A DNA stretch of 64,000 nt from Colocasia esculenta (lineage: Eukaryota; Streptophyta; Magnoliopsida; Alismatales; Araceae). The notes below the pieces were generated by a model, which searched no databases, had not been told where the DNA came from, and saw only the letters and a list, made by a program, of their open reading frames with translations. Made by a program: the position numbers and the translations under genes. Position 1 is the first letter of the stretch, and every line of letters begins with the position of its first letter. The DNA lies in NCBI GenBank assembly GCA_014218235.1, contig CM024759.1, positions 71,836,042 through 71,900,041 of the forward strand. Reading direction: 5' to 3'. Positions 1 through 12,247 of the stretch are shown piece by piece.

Positions 1-1530
1 GCAGAGACGTGATCAGGTATTAGTGGCTAACCTTAGAGCTCAACCCGACATCTTTGTCGAGATCAGGGAGTAGCAAGCAAATGATCCATTCTTAATTAGA
101 GTTAAGGGAACCCTAGCTGACCGACCAGATTTCTCCATCATGGAGGATGGAGGTTATTTTTCAAGGAGGACCTGTGTACCTAGCAATGAAGAGTTGAAAA
201 GAAAGCTGATGGACGAATCCCACAAGACTAAATACGCCATTCACCCTGGCGCACCAAGATGTACCAGAACATGAAAAGGTCATTTTGGTGACCCAAGATG
301 AAGCGGTGAGGTGGCTGAGCATGCCGCGCACTGCCTTACTTATCAGCAGGTAAAACCAGAACATCATCGTCCTACAGGTGTACTTAGACCCCTGGACATA
401 CCTGAATGGAAGTGGGAGAGTATTGGCATGGACTTCATCTTGGTTTACCCTGAACTCGTGGTGGACTCGATGCTATCTGGGTCATTGTGGACCGATTGAC
501 TAAGTCTGCACATTTCCTAGCAATCAAAAGTACCTAGAGTGTGGACGTACTTGCAGCCCTGTATGTAAAGGAGATAGTGAGACTACATGGAGTTCCAGTG
601 TCCATAGTCTCATATCGTGACCCCAGATTCACTTCAACATTCTGGAAGGGACTTTAGACTACTTTAGGCACCAAACTCAATTTTAGCACAGCATTCCACC
701 CACAGATAGATGGACAGACAGAAAGAAATAATCAGATCGTGGAGGATATGCTACGAGCCTGCACCATAGATTTTAAGGGTACTGGAATGAGCAATTGTCA
801 CTAATAGAATTCGCCTACAATAACAGCTACCAGGCCAGCATCAGATGGCACCATTTGAAGCACTTACAGAAGAAGCTGTAGATTGCCAGTCTGCTGGAAT
901 GAGTTAGGCGAACAACAATGGCCAGGACCAGATATGGTACAGAACACCAACAGAGACATACAGATCATCAGGGACAGGATTAAAATAGCTCAGTCCAGGC
1001 AGAAGAGCTATGCAGACAAGATAAGAAGGGACTTAGAATTCCAAACTGGAGACCATGTGCTGCTTAAGGTATCCCCGACTAGAGGATTTCAAAGGTTTGG
1101 GATGAAAGGAAAGTTAAGGCCAAGATTCATAGGACCATTTGAAGTACTGGAAAAAGTAGGCAAGGTGGCGTATTGTCTAGCATTACCGACTAAGTTTTCC
1201 TCCGTACACAATATTTTCCATGTGTCAATGCTAAGGAAGTATGTGTACGATCCATCACATGTAATCAGTTATGATGATATAATTATAAACAAAGATATGA
1301 CCAATGAAGAGAAGCCGGTAAGAATCTTGGACAAGAAGATACAGCAGCTTCGGAACCGACCCATATCTATGGTCAAGATACTATGGAGAAATCATGAAGT
1401 TGAAGAAGCCACATGGGAACCTGAAGCAACAATGCGACAAAATTACCCGGAGCTATTCAGTAAGTCATTCTTCCTCTTACGATCATATGAATTTAGAGAC
1501 CAAATTCTTTTTAAGAGGGGGAGGATGTAG
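1..1530 (+). pseudogene. Ty3/gypsy Tekay/Del-lineage integrase (3' end of pol), decayed
   Basis: This is the C-terminal part of a retrotransposon polyprotein that would join element cDNA to host DNA. From about 215 the plus strand reads the integrase zinc-finger region (HPGAPR, then AAHCLTYQQVKPEHH) and the start of the catalytic core (IPEWKWESIGMDFI, 404-460). The core continues in shifted frames at about 480-870 (VDRLTKSAHFLAIKS, FHPQIDGQTE, AYNNSY). The longest open stretch (883-1530, 215 codons) is the integrase C-terminal domain with the chromovirus signature HNIFHVSMLRKYV, then EEKPVRILD and a chromodomain-like EEATWEPE. It stops at TAG 1528-1530, overlapping the LTR start, as is normal for this lineage. 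Several frameshifts and stops before 883 make it a pseudogene. Lineage is by motif similarity only. The 5' part of the element lies left of the window. Confidence 0.9.
1513..1525 (+). promoter_or_regulatory. Polypurine tract of the plus-strand Tekay-like element
   Basis: The purine run AAGAGGGGGAGGA lies directly before the LTR start TGTAGCAACT. This is where plus-strand DNA synthesis is primed in LTR retrotransposons. Its position right after the integrase C-terminus fixes the 3' LTR boundary. Confidence 0.8.
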
Positions 1531-4019
1531 CAACTCTAAATTTTTAATCCTAAATAAAATAAAATTTTAATTAAATAAATATGATAAATATAATTAAATT
1601 AGAACATAGAGGGAATAAATTGAAATAAAGGGAATTTAATCAAAGCCCATTAAGCTAAATTAAAAGATGGGTTATGCTAAGGGTCCAAATATGATTTAGT
1701 AGGCCCCATTGTGAAGAACCCATCTTGGGGTGGGAGATAATTAAGTTAAATTCGTAATAAAAATAGTAATAATTAGTAAAAGGGTTAAGATAATTACTAA
1801 TTAACCTATATATATCGTAAAAAGGAGTCCTAGACTTACCCAAACCCCTTACCCACGAAATTAAACCTCTCCCCAATTCTATTAGGTAGATAAAGGCAAG
1901 AAATAGGGTGATAAAGATGAAAATTCAGAATTTTATGGAAAGGAGGAGTTTTTAGGAAGGAGGAGTCTTTAAGCAACCCAATACACCCCCAATTCATCCC
2001 TACCATCCCATAGTTCGTTGTTGGAGCTTTGGAGGATGAAAGAGGAGGCTGGGGACGAAGGAGGAAGGAGAGGGAGGCTTGCAGCAAGGGGATTTCTTCT
2101 CTTCTTCATCATAAACTCAAAGTTTTCATTACAGTAAGAAAAGGTAGGCAATCTCTTAAGCACAAATTAACTAACTTTGCCATAGGTAGCCCATACATCT
2201 ATTTTTGAAAGCCCCATGATTTCCCCAATTTTCGTTGTTCCATGTGAGAGAATTAAATGCTCAAACCTCTGTCATCATCATGTACCCAAACCTACATGTT
2301 TACTTTCAATCCATAAATATACTCAATTCCATGCCTTGCAAATATTCTCATAAACACTGCATGATGTTAGGTTTCAAACGACTCTATTTCCCCCAATTTT
2401 CATCATGCATCCTTTGCTAATTAAATAAAAAACCATGACCATGCATGTTTTAGGTCACCAAATTGTAACCTAATTGAAGCATGCCCAATACTTGTCTATT
2501 TTCTAATTACTCATGCCTACTGATAGATCTACGTGTCTACTTTCATTTAAAACTAGTTTCATAATTTTTGGACCATCTTGCTATTCTATATTGATTTTAG
2601 AAGTGACATGTATCACGCATGGGAGCGAAGGACCAAACCCAAAAGGGTTGTTTCCCCTTTTCTGGGTCGGGCCGCCCTTCTGAAATCACGACAACCCGAC
2701 CCGACACGGTCTCAGAGGGGTCATGACCGGCCAGTTTGTCGCGTCATAAACGTGACGGCCCGCGCCGACGCGGATTCCTCTCGATTTGTGCCAGCCCGGC
2801 CGGTTCAGCTGAACGCGGCCGGACCGCCCGTCGCGACATGAAACGTGACAAGGACCCCCGTTGCGATTTCAAAATTGTCGCCGAACTTTAAATTACTCAT
2901 ATACCCCTACTGCATATGCCATTTAACCCTTGTTTAAACTAAATCATGTACTATTATGATTAGTATTAATCTAAATATTAATAATTGGTAATATTTACAT
3001 AAATTTAATTAATTAAAAGTCATATGCACGATTATACATGTTCTCTTGATTTCTTTACACTTGCACACACCAAATATTAATAATTACCATGAGACCTTTT
3101 AAAATGACTCAATAATATATCTGGTAATTAAGTGTAATTCTTCATTTAATTTTCCCATTATTTTAAATAACCCTTGTCTTCGTTTTATTCGCGTGGTTCG
3201 TATACCGCTATCGCGTCCCTCTACCTTCGAGTACTCGAGGCTAGACGGACAACGTTTCGTTACACATTTTTTCTTGGCATGGACCACATCTCCGTTGCGA
3301 ATACTCCTAACAGGACTAGGGACTCCTTGTCAAGGCCTCCGTAAGTCTTCTTGGCTTTGGCGTATGTCCATTGCCGATGAGCTGGTTGTACCCTTAAAAC
3401 CCGTTACACCATAGGGATCAGCACAATCCAACGGCCTTAGTGTGTTTCCTTCTTACCTTGGGATCACGCTAGACCATCTAGCCTGTGTACATAACACGGC
3501 TAGTGGGCGGTTGTGACTTCTACCAGACTGTCGGCACCCGACCTAGTGCCGTGCAACTGTGACTATCGTCTGTTTAACGTTGTTTTATGATTATGCCCCT
3601 ATCTCATCTATTATCTATATACTCTCATCTGTTCACTTTCTCTCTACGCTCTCATCTATTCATCTATTACTCTCGTCTATTCTTGGTACTCTATTTGGCC
3701 ATCCATATGATTGTCTAAGATAAGAAACATGACTATGCCAGTGCAATAGGGCCCGATCTGATCCTGGGGAGAGCGCCCAAAAAGTGCCATTTGCCCATGG
3801 GAGTTAAAATGATCAGGATGTTAGCATACATTCAGTGCCATTATACTATCAAGATTTAATCTATGACAATCAATCCAAGTGCTATCAACTCAAGTGCTAT
3901 CGATACTAGTGTTATCTTTACTAGTGCATCGTTGTGCAACTTTATGTGCTATATCATTACATGGCCAATCTATCATCATCATTGTTGTGCTATTTTTTGT
4001 GTACAAGTGCTATCGTTCT
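1526..4019 (+). mobile_element. 3' LTR of the Tekay-like element, truncated
   Basis: It begins TGTAGCAACT just after the polypurine tract and is colinear with the solo LTR at 50538-53491. Shared blocks include the start, the GGGTTATnnTAAnGGTCC region near 1670, a CpG-rich island (2640-2870), TTCGAGNACTCGAGGC near 3226 and GACTCCTTGTCAAGGCCTCCGTAAG near 3325. The solo copy is 2954 bp. This one stops after about 2.49 kb, where the minus-strand LARD-like LTR begins at 4020, so its last roughly 450 bp are missing. The lost part is not found on the far side of that element at 12248, so this was not a simple clean insertion. No coding capacity is seen. Confidence 0.85.
2640..2870. repeat. CpG-rich island inside the LTR
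   Basis: This is a GC-rich block in an otherwise AT-rich LTR, full of CGACGCG/CGTCGCGACA-type motifs. Equivalent islands sit at matching places in the LTRs at 50538-53491 and 55283-57247. No protein is convincing here. Confidence 0.6.
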
Positions 4020-6845
4020 TGAAATGACCCGACCTCCTGGACCCCCGCCAGGGACCCCGAAGGTCGTGCCGCCACCCACGGATCCGAAAGATCAGGAAGG
4101 TTTAGAATAAATAGTCTAGTGAGATATGTAATGAATTTGAATAACTAAACAGTATGTATAATATACGAAAGGTTTGTACAACGAGCCCCAAGCAAAAGCA
4201 TAGGTACAAGAAGAAAGGTGTCAGTCCTTAAGGGGCATACCCCGAGGACTTAAAAAGCACAACTCTCAGCTCACTTAGCTACAAGAGCTCACAACACTCG
4301 CTCTCACTGTTGCTGATAACAACACGGCCACAGTCGCCTCCGCAACCCATCCGACACTGAGCTTCCGCGACGACGACCCTAGCTGATGGAAGTAGGGGGG
4401 TGAGCCTCGCGAACATTGCCCAATAGGGATTACCAGTCCCACACCGGCCAGAGCAGCAGGAACTCCGGAAACAGGAAACTACACTAGAAAGATGTAAAGC
4501 AAGGAATACCTACAGCAGGGTACTACTAAGCAGCGGAAGAGAACAGTACAATGCCGCGAACACCAACAAAGGTCGGGACACACACACAACTCCCGCATAA
4601 ACTAACAGAGTCAGGCACACAACAGAAGCAACCTTGGCACACCTGCCGAGAGCACGCAACAACAGGTGAGAAACGACGTTTCACCGCAAGCATGGTCACC
4701 TCAGACCTCCACACGGTCGAGGGCCTACAAGCAGAACCACCCCAGACCCCGGATACACCGCAAGGTCAGGAAGCCATACATTCCGGTGCCACTACGGACT
4801 GGCACCCAAGAACGGGACCACAGAACCGAGAGAACACCGAAGCGGAAACCACCAGAAGCACAGGTCCGCACAAGGCCAGACCAACGATGCCCACAGAAAC
4901 TAGGCACAGCTAGGCTATAACTGCCGTGCAAGATAGGGCTACCGATAACACTTAGAAACGTCATGAGTAAACATCGTCACAACAACAGCAACCAAGACAA
5001 TGCTGCTAGCAGCCAAGAGGGGGACCCGTAGTCCACACGCTCTGCTCGCTAGCCTATCTCCTACCTCCATCCCCGCAGAAGGGCGAGACAAAGCCACCAC
5101 AGAAACACACAATGCACACAACACCGTAGCCTGGTCAAGCTGCGGCCTCATGCCTGACCTCCCTACGCGGCTCTGGAACCAACGTAGAGCGAGGCAGTAA
5201 GACAAGGGACTGGCTAGCCTGCACCGGGTAGAACTCTGGCCGTCCTCGGTGTCCCACGCCTAACCAAGAGAGCTCTACAAACGACTCAGCGCCGCTTCCC
5301 CAAACCACCGTTTTCCTCTCAGCTCCAGAGTCTGCCACACTAGGATGTCGACTCGAGCACACTCGTAGCCCCGAACGCTCCCTCAAAGGCTCTCGGGGAT
5401 GGGGGTCCTAGGCAATGGTAACAACTCTCAGATCGGGGACAAGCCTCAAGTGCCTAGCACCGGGCAAACAAGCGGGGCAGCATAACAAAAAACCATGCCG
5501 AACCGCGGCTTGTAGCACACGACAAGCCTAGCAAGCACGAGGCTCGCATAGACCCCCAAGAGGCCGTCGGCCAACAAACACGCATGGAAAAGCCAAAGCC
5601 TCGGAACACTACCAGCCAACAGGAAACTCGTCGCTCTGCTAATAATCTATTAGCCGCTGGTCAATCAATTATTAGACAGACGCGACCCTCCTGGCACCAC
5701 TGCCAGGACACGGCCACGAAGGTGTCACCTTCGGTCACTGAACGCAGGGAGGTAACCATCCGCATTCCTACCAGAAGGTCCTAAGGGAAAGACTGCTCTG
5801 GGGCACACGCCGACACACAACCGGGCCCACGGAAGCACCCGAGGTAACACACGGTACTATCGCGACCCCCAAGGCCGTCGTGACACCATCACGACGGGGA
5901 ATGGCGCCGCGACAACCTTATCGCGGCCGGGAAAGGTGTCGCGACAGGAGCTCTGTCGCGACCTGGAAACTCGTCGCGACAGCAACTCTGTCACGATCGG
6001 AAAGCATGCCGCGACAGCCTTATCGTGACCGCCAACCACGTCACGATAAGGTTGCGCCCGACTGGGCCGACCCCTCTTCTGATGTTGCGATGTGCCGAGC
6101 CGTCGCGACACCAGCAGAGAGGTAGACCAACGGGATCCTCAATCCCAGGCCGCCCACAAACCATACAAACACACCACAAGGGGGAGGGGAGCATGGAGAA
6201 AGCAGTAAAGCTATCTATAAAACCCGAGGGGCTCCCAATCCACTCGGATTGAGAAGGCACAAGAAATCCCTACCAGTTATGAAGAACCGAACCCACGAAG
6301 GGCCTTCACTGCGCACGGCCACCTCCTCCTCGCTCCACGACGCTGCTCCGCATGAGCTCGCCGGCCGCTCCACGCTCGGATCGCGGAGGGGAGCCTCCCC
6401 AACGCCGGAGAAGAGGGGAAAGGGAAGAAAAAGAGGGGGGGGGAGGGGTAGCTGGCTAACACCTTAAGCCCCCAGCACCCAGAACGCGATGGACTGCCCT
6501 ATCGCGTTAACAACCTTAATGCAACGGGTCAACGGACCGCGACAAGAACGTGCCCCCCAAAGGTGCCGCAATAATGCGACAGGTCGTACTGACACATCTG
6601 CCACTCTGACAGGCGTCAGATGACCGAAACGACATAAAGCAGTCGTGACCCACTGACCGATCGTGACACGAAGATGCGACGAAGAGCCCAGGCGTGACAA
6701 GAACGCGATGCACACCCTCGCCGCGACAAGGATGACTGTCGCATCGGGCACCCTCGACGCAACACTAACGCGTCGCCCAGCCTGGACGCATTAGTGGCCA
6801 GTCATCACAGACACCGGACGGGAAGCCGGAAAGCCGGGTCTTACA
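4020..6845 (-). mobile_element. 3' LTR of a minus-strand LARD-like element
   Basis: Read on the minus strand, the LTR starts TGTAAGACCCGGC at 6845, right after a polypurine tract, and ends GGTCGGGTCATTTCA at 4020, giving TG...CA ends and 2826 bp. Its 4020-5565 part is nearly identical to 10707-12247, the partner 5' LTR. It holds two CpG-rich clusters of TCGCGAC motifs (5850-6130 and 6480-6790). Short ORFs on both strands are low-complexity and look incidental. The left flank is the interrupted Tekay-like LTR. A target duplication cannot be checked because the partner LTR is truncated. Confidence 0.85.
5845..6130. repeat. Cluster of GTCGCGAC-type palindromes in the LTR
   Basis: Many copies of CGCGACA/TCGCGACC occur on both strands about every 20-30 bp (for example near 5930, 5955, 5975, 6010). 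The core TCGCGA is self-complementary. A second, looser cluster lies at 6480-6790. Confidence 0.7.
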
Positions 6846-6895
6846 TTCTACCCCCCTTAAAACAATTTCATCCTCGAAATTGGGACAAGCCCAGA
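6846..6895 (-). promoter_or_regulatory. Polypurine tract and integrase-end remnant of the LARD-like element
   Basis: On the minus strand the sequence reads AATTTCGAGGATGAAATTGT, then a TTTTAAGGGGGG run and TAGAA, then the LTR start. The reading NFEDEIVLRG matches the usual last residues of chromovirus integrases, the only trace of pol in this element. The G run is the polypurine tract. Confidence 0.75.
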
Positions 6896-7224
6896 ACATC
6901 CCGAGGCACAAAACGAAACACAGGGAGCAAACGCAAGACCAATGCGAATAAGCCACTAAGTCTCAACATGACTTCCTCGTGGCAACAATCGCACAGCCAA
7001 ACACGCATGGCACACGAAGCCTGAAAACTAATGGCTCACACAACGGGCTTCAAACACGGGTGGAGCACCAAGCCGAGAAAACCGACGGCTCACTCTAGCC
7101 ACACGTGGGGCACCCAAACGGAACGACAACCCCACAGGTGCCGAGCGACACCAAATCTGGCCCGAACAGCGGAAAATAGCAGCCGAGAACTACACGGCTG
7201 CAGCCACTAATAGACCTTGCTGTT

Positions 7225-7680
7225 GGGACCAACCAATCAGAAACTCACTCTTGTCTCCAGCAAAACTCGACAGAGGATGCAGTTGCCGACAGCAACACAA
7301 GAAATGCTGGTCAGCAACTCACTCTATCTCCAGCAAAACCTAATAGAGCACACCGTTGCTAACAACCACACAAGAACCACATGAGAGTCAAGCACGACAC
7401 TCAGGGAATGGCCTCACGCTACTAGTAGCAGCCAGCACTGGTCATCAGCCCAACCGAGAAGCCACGCGAGCGACAAGAACCAAAGCGACAGCACGCTCGT
7501 GGAGAATCCTCAACACATGGAACAACGTCCACTGTCACCACTAGGTCTCACCCAGACATTCCTTGCGGTCCAACAGGGACAACAAAGGCACGCAGAGAAC
7601 CTCAACACGCAAAAAAACGACATCCATTGTCACCACTAGGTCTCACTCAGACCTTCCTCATGGTTCGACAAGGACACCAA
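7225..7680. repeat. Two pairs of about 100-bp direct repeats in the LARD-like interior
   Basis: Pair one carries AACTCACTCTnnnTCTCCAG, AGCAAAAC and a GTTGC...CAACnACACAAGAA block at about 7240-7280 and again at about 7315-7375. Pair two carries TGTCACCACTAGGTCTCAC at about 7532 and 7637, spaced about 105 bp apart. Confidence 0.65.
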
Positions 7681-9474
7681 TCGCACGCGGAGCCACAAAA
7701 ACTGGGAGTTACACGCTCCACACGTGGCACACCGCGACGGAAATACGGAAGATGTCCGAGGTTAAGCCGAAACCGAGCACCTCACAACGTCGACAAACCA
7801 CGTGGTCGAGTACTAGCAAGCCAATAAGCCTTACTGTCACCAGACAAACCGACAGGAGACTCCGCCATTGGCTTCCAGACTCACCAATGCCACGCACAGT
7901 GGAAGAACCAACAAGAGTTGGCATCACACCCGCCACGCACACATAGGGCTCAGCGTGGGTACCAACATGCCAACCACCAGAAGGACGCACAACCACACAG
8001 GAACCGAAACAGCCGTAGAGGTTAAGGAGAACACGTCGACCTCAGAGGTACCCAAACCGAAGCAGGGTACCACAACCGAACATACTCGCTCCAAAAGCGA
8101 GAGGGAAAACTTGAACACAGGCTGCAACCAAAGCCTGGCGTACCATCGATAGGGCTACCTAGACAAGGCAAAGTAGCCACCCCACAGTGGTAACGGTACA
8201 ACCACAAGGCTCAGGCTAGCACACGTGTCCCAGAGGCGGAAAGCTCAACACCTCCAACACCGAGCGAAGTCATGAAACGACGCACGAAGCTCGCGAACAG
8301 GTACATGGCACAACATATGGTGCTATCACAAGCACAGGAGCCACACAGGGTACAACACAATGCACCAAGGCTCCAAACGGCACAAAATCGAAACACTCTA
8401 ACATGAGCACACGGTGCTACCACAAGCACCAAAACTAAACCAAGTGCAACACAAGTGCACCAGCAGCCGAAACAACACCACGGGCTAATGGGAAGGGCTC
8501 CTCACAAGAGACCTGCCAGAAGCCACACGCAAAGGCCGCAAGCTTGAAAGGGCACAACAGGCCATGTCGTCCCCAGCCCTTGAGGCCAAAAACATGAAGC
8601 ACTACTCTGCCGCATGGGGAGTAAAGGACCACACGACTCCCTAGCGTGCAAGAACAAGAAGCACCACCTCTATCGCGACCGATAGAGAGCAAAACACTAA
8701 AATGACACAGAAAGCCTCCAAGGCACAAGTCGAGGCACAACCGAGCATACACTGAACAATGCTTGCACGAGCAATCAACCAGAAAAACCAGCACAGCGGA
8801 ACAACGCTCACGCGAGCAGCCCAACAATAAACGATACTACCTCACACCACCCAACAGGGACACCATGCCCAAAATTGTTCAGGCAGTAGCAAGAAACCAT
8901 CACAACGACAACGACACAATAGTCCCCTCTGACCCACGGTGCCATAAGAAATGACAGCACAAGGGGGCAACCAACTCAACCCAAAACAACTCAATAAGAT
9001 GACTCCACAAAAGGTCGCAACAATGCGTGCCGTGGAAACACAACACCACGGTGGAGCATCACCACCCCGAGCAACCAACGGAAAGCAGAGGAAAAGACAC
9101 ACACAACGAGTCTCTTCCACACGCGAGGGGGAAACCACAACACAAGACTGACACTTCCTAAGGAGCACAGCTATCCAGCACCCACTGCACTCACCAGACC
9201 ACCATCCGGGAGAGCACGACGGGCATGAGAAATGAAGCAAACCATCTGAGCCATGGGGACACACGTGTCCCACCGACATGACCGAGAAACTTAGAAACGA
9301 GCAATGAGACAACCTAACCAACACAACAGCTAGACACACGGCCAAGCGCACAACACCTTGATCGAAAATGCCCAAGCAGCCTGTAACACACACAGTCCAA
9401 CTGGCAACAACGAAAACTCATCTCTACAGAGAGAGAGAGAGCAACGACGACCAAAAGAACATGAAGCAGCCTTA

Positions 9475-10060
9475 GGGAGAACCTCCACTAGAAGCGCCAA
9501 GAGTCGTCCAAGGAGAACCTCACCATAATGTAGCCCAACCAAATGGCACACTTCGAACCACAGGGGCAACATAACGGTGGCCCGAAACGAACATAGAGCA
9601 CTCCTGGGAAGAACCTCCACCAGAAGTGACAAAGTGCGATCCTGGGAAGAACCTTCACCAGAATGCATAACCCAAATGACATGGACCATCAAAGAGAACA
9701 CTGCAGCGAGCAAAACTATAGAGGCAACACAAACCGGTCTTGGGAGAACCTCCACCAGAACCACCAAGGCACCGTTCTGGGAAAAATCGCAAGAATGCAC
9801 CAGCCAAACCAACGACACACCTCAGACTGAGGTAGCACAGCAACAGCAGAAACGATCACGGAATAGCCCTGGGAGAAACCCTCACCAGGACAACAGCAAC
9901 GGTTCTGGGAAACCTCACTAGAACACAGGGTAACCAAGTGATGCACCTCAACCTAGAGGGAAACACAACAGCAACCAGAAACAAACACAGCTCAGTTCTA
10001 GGGAAACCTCACTTCCGCTAGAACCAACAGAGAAGAGCTCCGGGAGCACCTCACCAGAGC
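9475..10060. repeat. Degenerate tandem repeat GGGAGAACCTCCACCAGAA
   Basis: About nine diverged copies of TGGGAGAACCTCCACCAGAA occur near 9476, 9507, 9603, 9643, 9740, 9866, 9905, 10000 and 10040, separated by unrelated spacers of roughly 35-125 bp. The spacing is irregular, so this is an old or interspersed array. Its function is unknown. Confidence 0.7.
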
Positions 10061-10693
10061 TCACAACCAGCCAGCACCAGGCCGACAGCAACCACAAGCA
10101 AGTGTCGCAACGCTCAACCAGTGGTGCAACACGGCACAACACACAGAACATCTGCTTAACTCGGACAACAATGCCGGCTGAGCAAAGCACAACGCACAAC
10201 AGCGTGCACGAACAAGAAGCCACACACAAGACCAACACAACACACACCCCGACAACAAGGGGACAGCCAACAAGGCAAGGACACCTTCCACTAGTCCCAC
10301 AGGCAATAACCTTGCATCGGTGAAGGCCACACCATAATAGGCTCTCTCAGCCTCAGCGGCACACACACACTCAAATGCACCGAAGAAGACCAGGAGCACT
10401 GCACTTGGACTTGCCTGCAACCGTCCTCCATACAAGGAAGACCACTACCAGCAAGTCCAGCGCCAACTGCGCCGCCACAGCACAAACACGCCAGCGACCA
10501 CGCTCGTCACGCACGCAGCACAGCAACAACTGCAACCTACAACACGCACACAATTCTTGCAGTGAAGCTGCACACCTGCAAAACAATTGAAAGCACAAGC
10601 CTAACACTAGTCGAACGGTGTTAACAGTGCACTAGTACCTTTTTTTGGGACAACTATAGTTATCAGCTCATTACCAATCTCAGTAGACTCCTC

Positions 10694-10705
10694 GCTTTGA
10701 TACCA
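10694..10705 (-). promoter_or_regulatory. Primer binding site (tRNA-iMet type) of the LARD-like element
   Basis: The minus strand reads TGGTATCAAAGC one base after the LTR end (GTTACA). It differs at one base from TGGTATCAGAGC, the common plant site for initiator methionine tRNA. It sets the element's polarity and shows that 10707-12247 is the 5' LTR. Confidence 0.85.
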
Positions 10706-10706
10706 C

Positions 10707-12247
10707 TGTAACGACCCGACCTCCCGGACCCCCGCCAGGGACCCCGAAGGTCTCACCGCCACCCATGGATCCGAAGATCCAGAAAGGTTAGAATAAATAG
10801 TCTAGTGAGATATACAATGAATTCGAATAACTATAACAGTTATGTACAATATACGAAAGGTTTGTACAACAAGTCCCAAGCAAAAGCATAGGTACAAGAA
10901 GAAAGGTGTAGTCCTTAAGGGGCATACCCCGAGGACTTGCAAAGCACAACTCTCAGCTCACTCAGCTACAAGAGCTCACAACACTCACTCTCACTACTGC
11001 TGATAACAACACGGCGCCACAGCCGCCTCCGCAACCCGTCCGACACTGAGCTCCCGCGATGACGAGCCCCTAGCTGAAGGAAGTAGGGAGGGGTGAGCCT
11101 CACGGACAAGGCCCAGTAGGGATTACCAGTCCCTCACCGGCCAGAGCAGCAGGAACTCCAAAAATAGGAAACTACACTAGAATGCTGTAAAGCGAGGAAC
11201 ACCTACAGCAGGGTACTACTAAGCAGTGGAAGAGAACAGTACAATGCCATGACCACCAACAAAGGTCGGGACACACACACGACTCCCGTAGAAACTAACG
11301 GAGTCAGGCACATAGCGGAAGCAACCTCGGCACACCTGCCTAGAGCATGCAACAACCAGGTGAGAAATGACGTCTCACCGCAAGCACAGTCACCTCAGAC
11401 CTCCACAGGGTCGAGGGCCCACAAGCAGAACCACCCCAGACCCCGGATACACCGCAAGGTCGGGAAGTCATACACGTCAGTGCCACTATGGACTGGCACC
11501 TAAGAACGGGACCACGGAACTGAGAGAACACCAAAGTGGAAACCACCAGAAGCATAGGTCCGCACAAGGCCAGACCAACGATGCCCACGGAAACTAGGCA
11601 CAGCTAGGCTATAACCGCTGTGCAAGCTAGGGCTACCGATAACACTTAGAAACATCGTCAGAACAACAGCAACCAAGCCACCACTGCTAGCAGCCAATAT
11701 GGGGACCTGTAGTCCACACGCTCTGCTCGCTAGCCTAGCTCCTGCCTCCGTCCCCGCAGAAGGGCGAGATAGAGCTGCCACAGAAACACACAACGCACGC
11801 AACACTGCAGCTTGGCCAAGCTGCGGCCTCATGCCTGACCTCCCTACGCGGCTCCAGAACCAACGTAGAGCGAGGCAGTGAGACAAGGGACTGGCTAGCC
11901 TGCACCAGGTAGAGCTCCGGCCGTCCTCGGTGTCCCAAGCCTAACCAAGAGAGCTCTACAAACGACTCAGCGCCGCTGCCCTAAACCACCATTTTCCCCT
12001 CAGCTCCAGAGTCCGCCACACTAGGCTATCGACTCGAGCACGCTCGTAGCCCGAACACTCCCTCAAAGGCTCCCGAGGATGGGGGTCCCTCGAAATAGTA
12101 ACAACCTCTCAGATCGAGGACAAGCCCTCAAGTGCCTAGCACTGGGCGAACTGGCAGGGCAGCACAACAAAAACCACGCTGAACCGCTGGCTTGTAGCAC
12201 ATGACAAGCCCAACGAGCACAAGGCACGCACAGACCCCCAGGAGGCC
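10707..12247 (-). mobile_element. 5' LTR of the LARD-like element, truncated
   Basis: Plus-strand TGTAACGACCCGACCTCC at 10707 matches the 4020 LTR end. Near-identity then continues through AGAATAAATAGTCTAGTGAG, GGGGCATACCCCGAGGACTT and CCTCGGTGTCCC blocks to 12247 (GACCCCCAGGAGGCC). There the 3' LTR copy continues for another 1280 bp but this copy switches abruptly to the TNP2 coding remnant. About 45% of the LTR, including its start, is therefore missing. The high similarity of the two copies suggests a fairly recent insertion followed by a deletion or rearrangement at 12247. Confidence 0.85.

Larger units (their letters stand above)
6846..10706 (-). mobile_element. Non-coding interior of the LARD-like element
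   Basis: This 3.86-kb interior lies between the 3' polypurine tract and the 5' primer binding site of a minus-strand LTR element. I find no gag, protease, RT, RNase H or integrase motif apart from the NFEDEIVLRG tail at the 3' end. The plus strand is rich in CA/ACC. Minus-strand ORFs of up to 183 codons (8842-9393) are Cys/Val/Leu-rich low-complexity readings without a domain. The interior is built largely from degenerate direct repeats (7225-7345, 7525-7680, 9475-10060). Such an element would depend on proteins from another element. It fits the plant LARD class; the alternative is a very decayed autonomous chromovirus. Confidence 0.7.

Noticed and set aside
8842..9393. 183-codon minus ORF in the LARD-like interior, and the 162-codon ORF at 9330-9818
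   Set aside because: Cys/Val/Leu-rich low-complexity reading of CA-rich DNA with no gag or pol motif.
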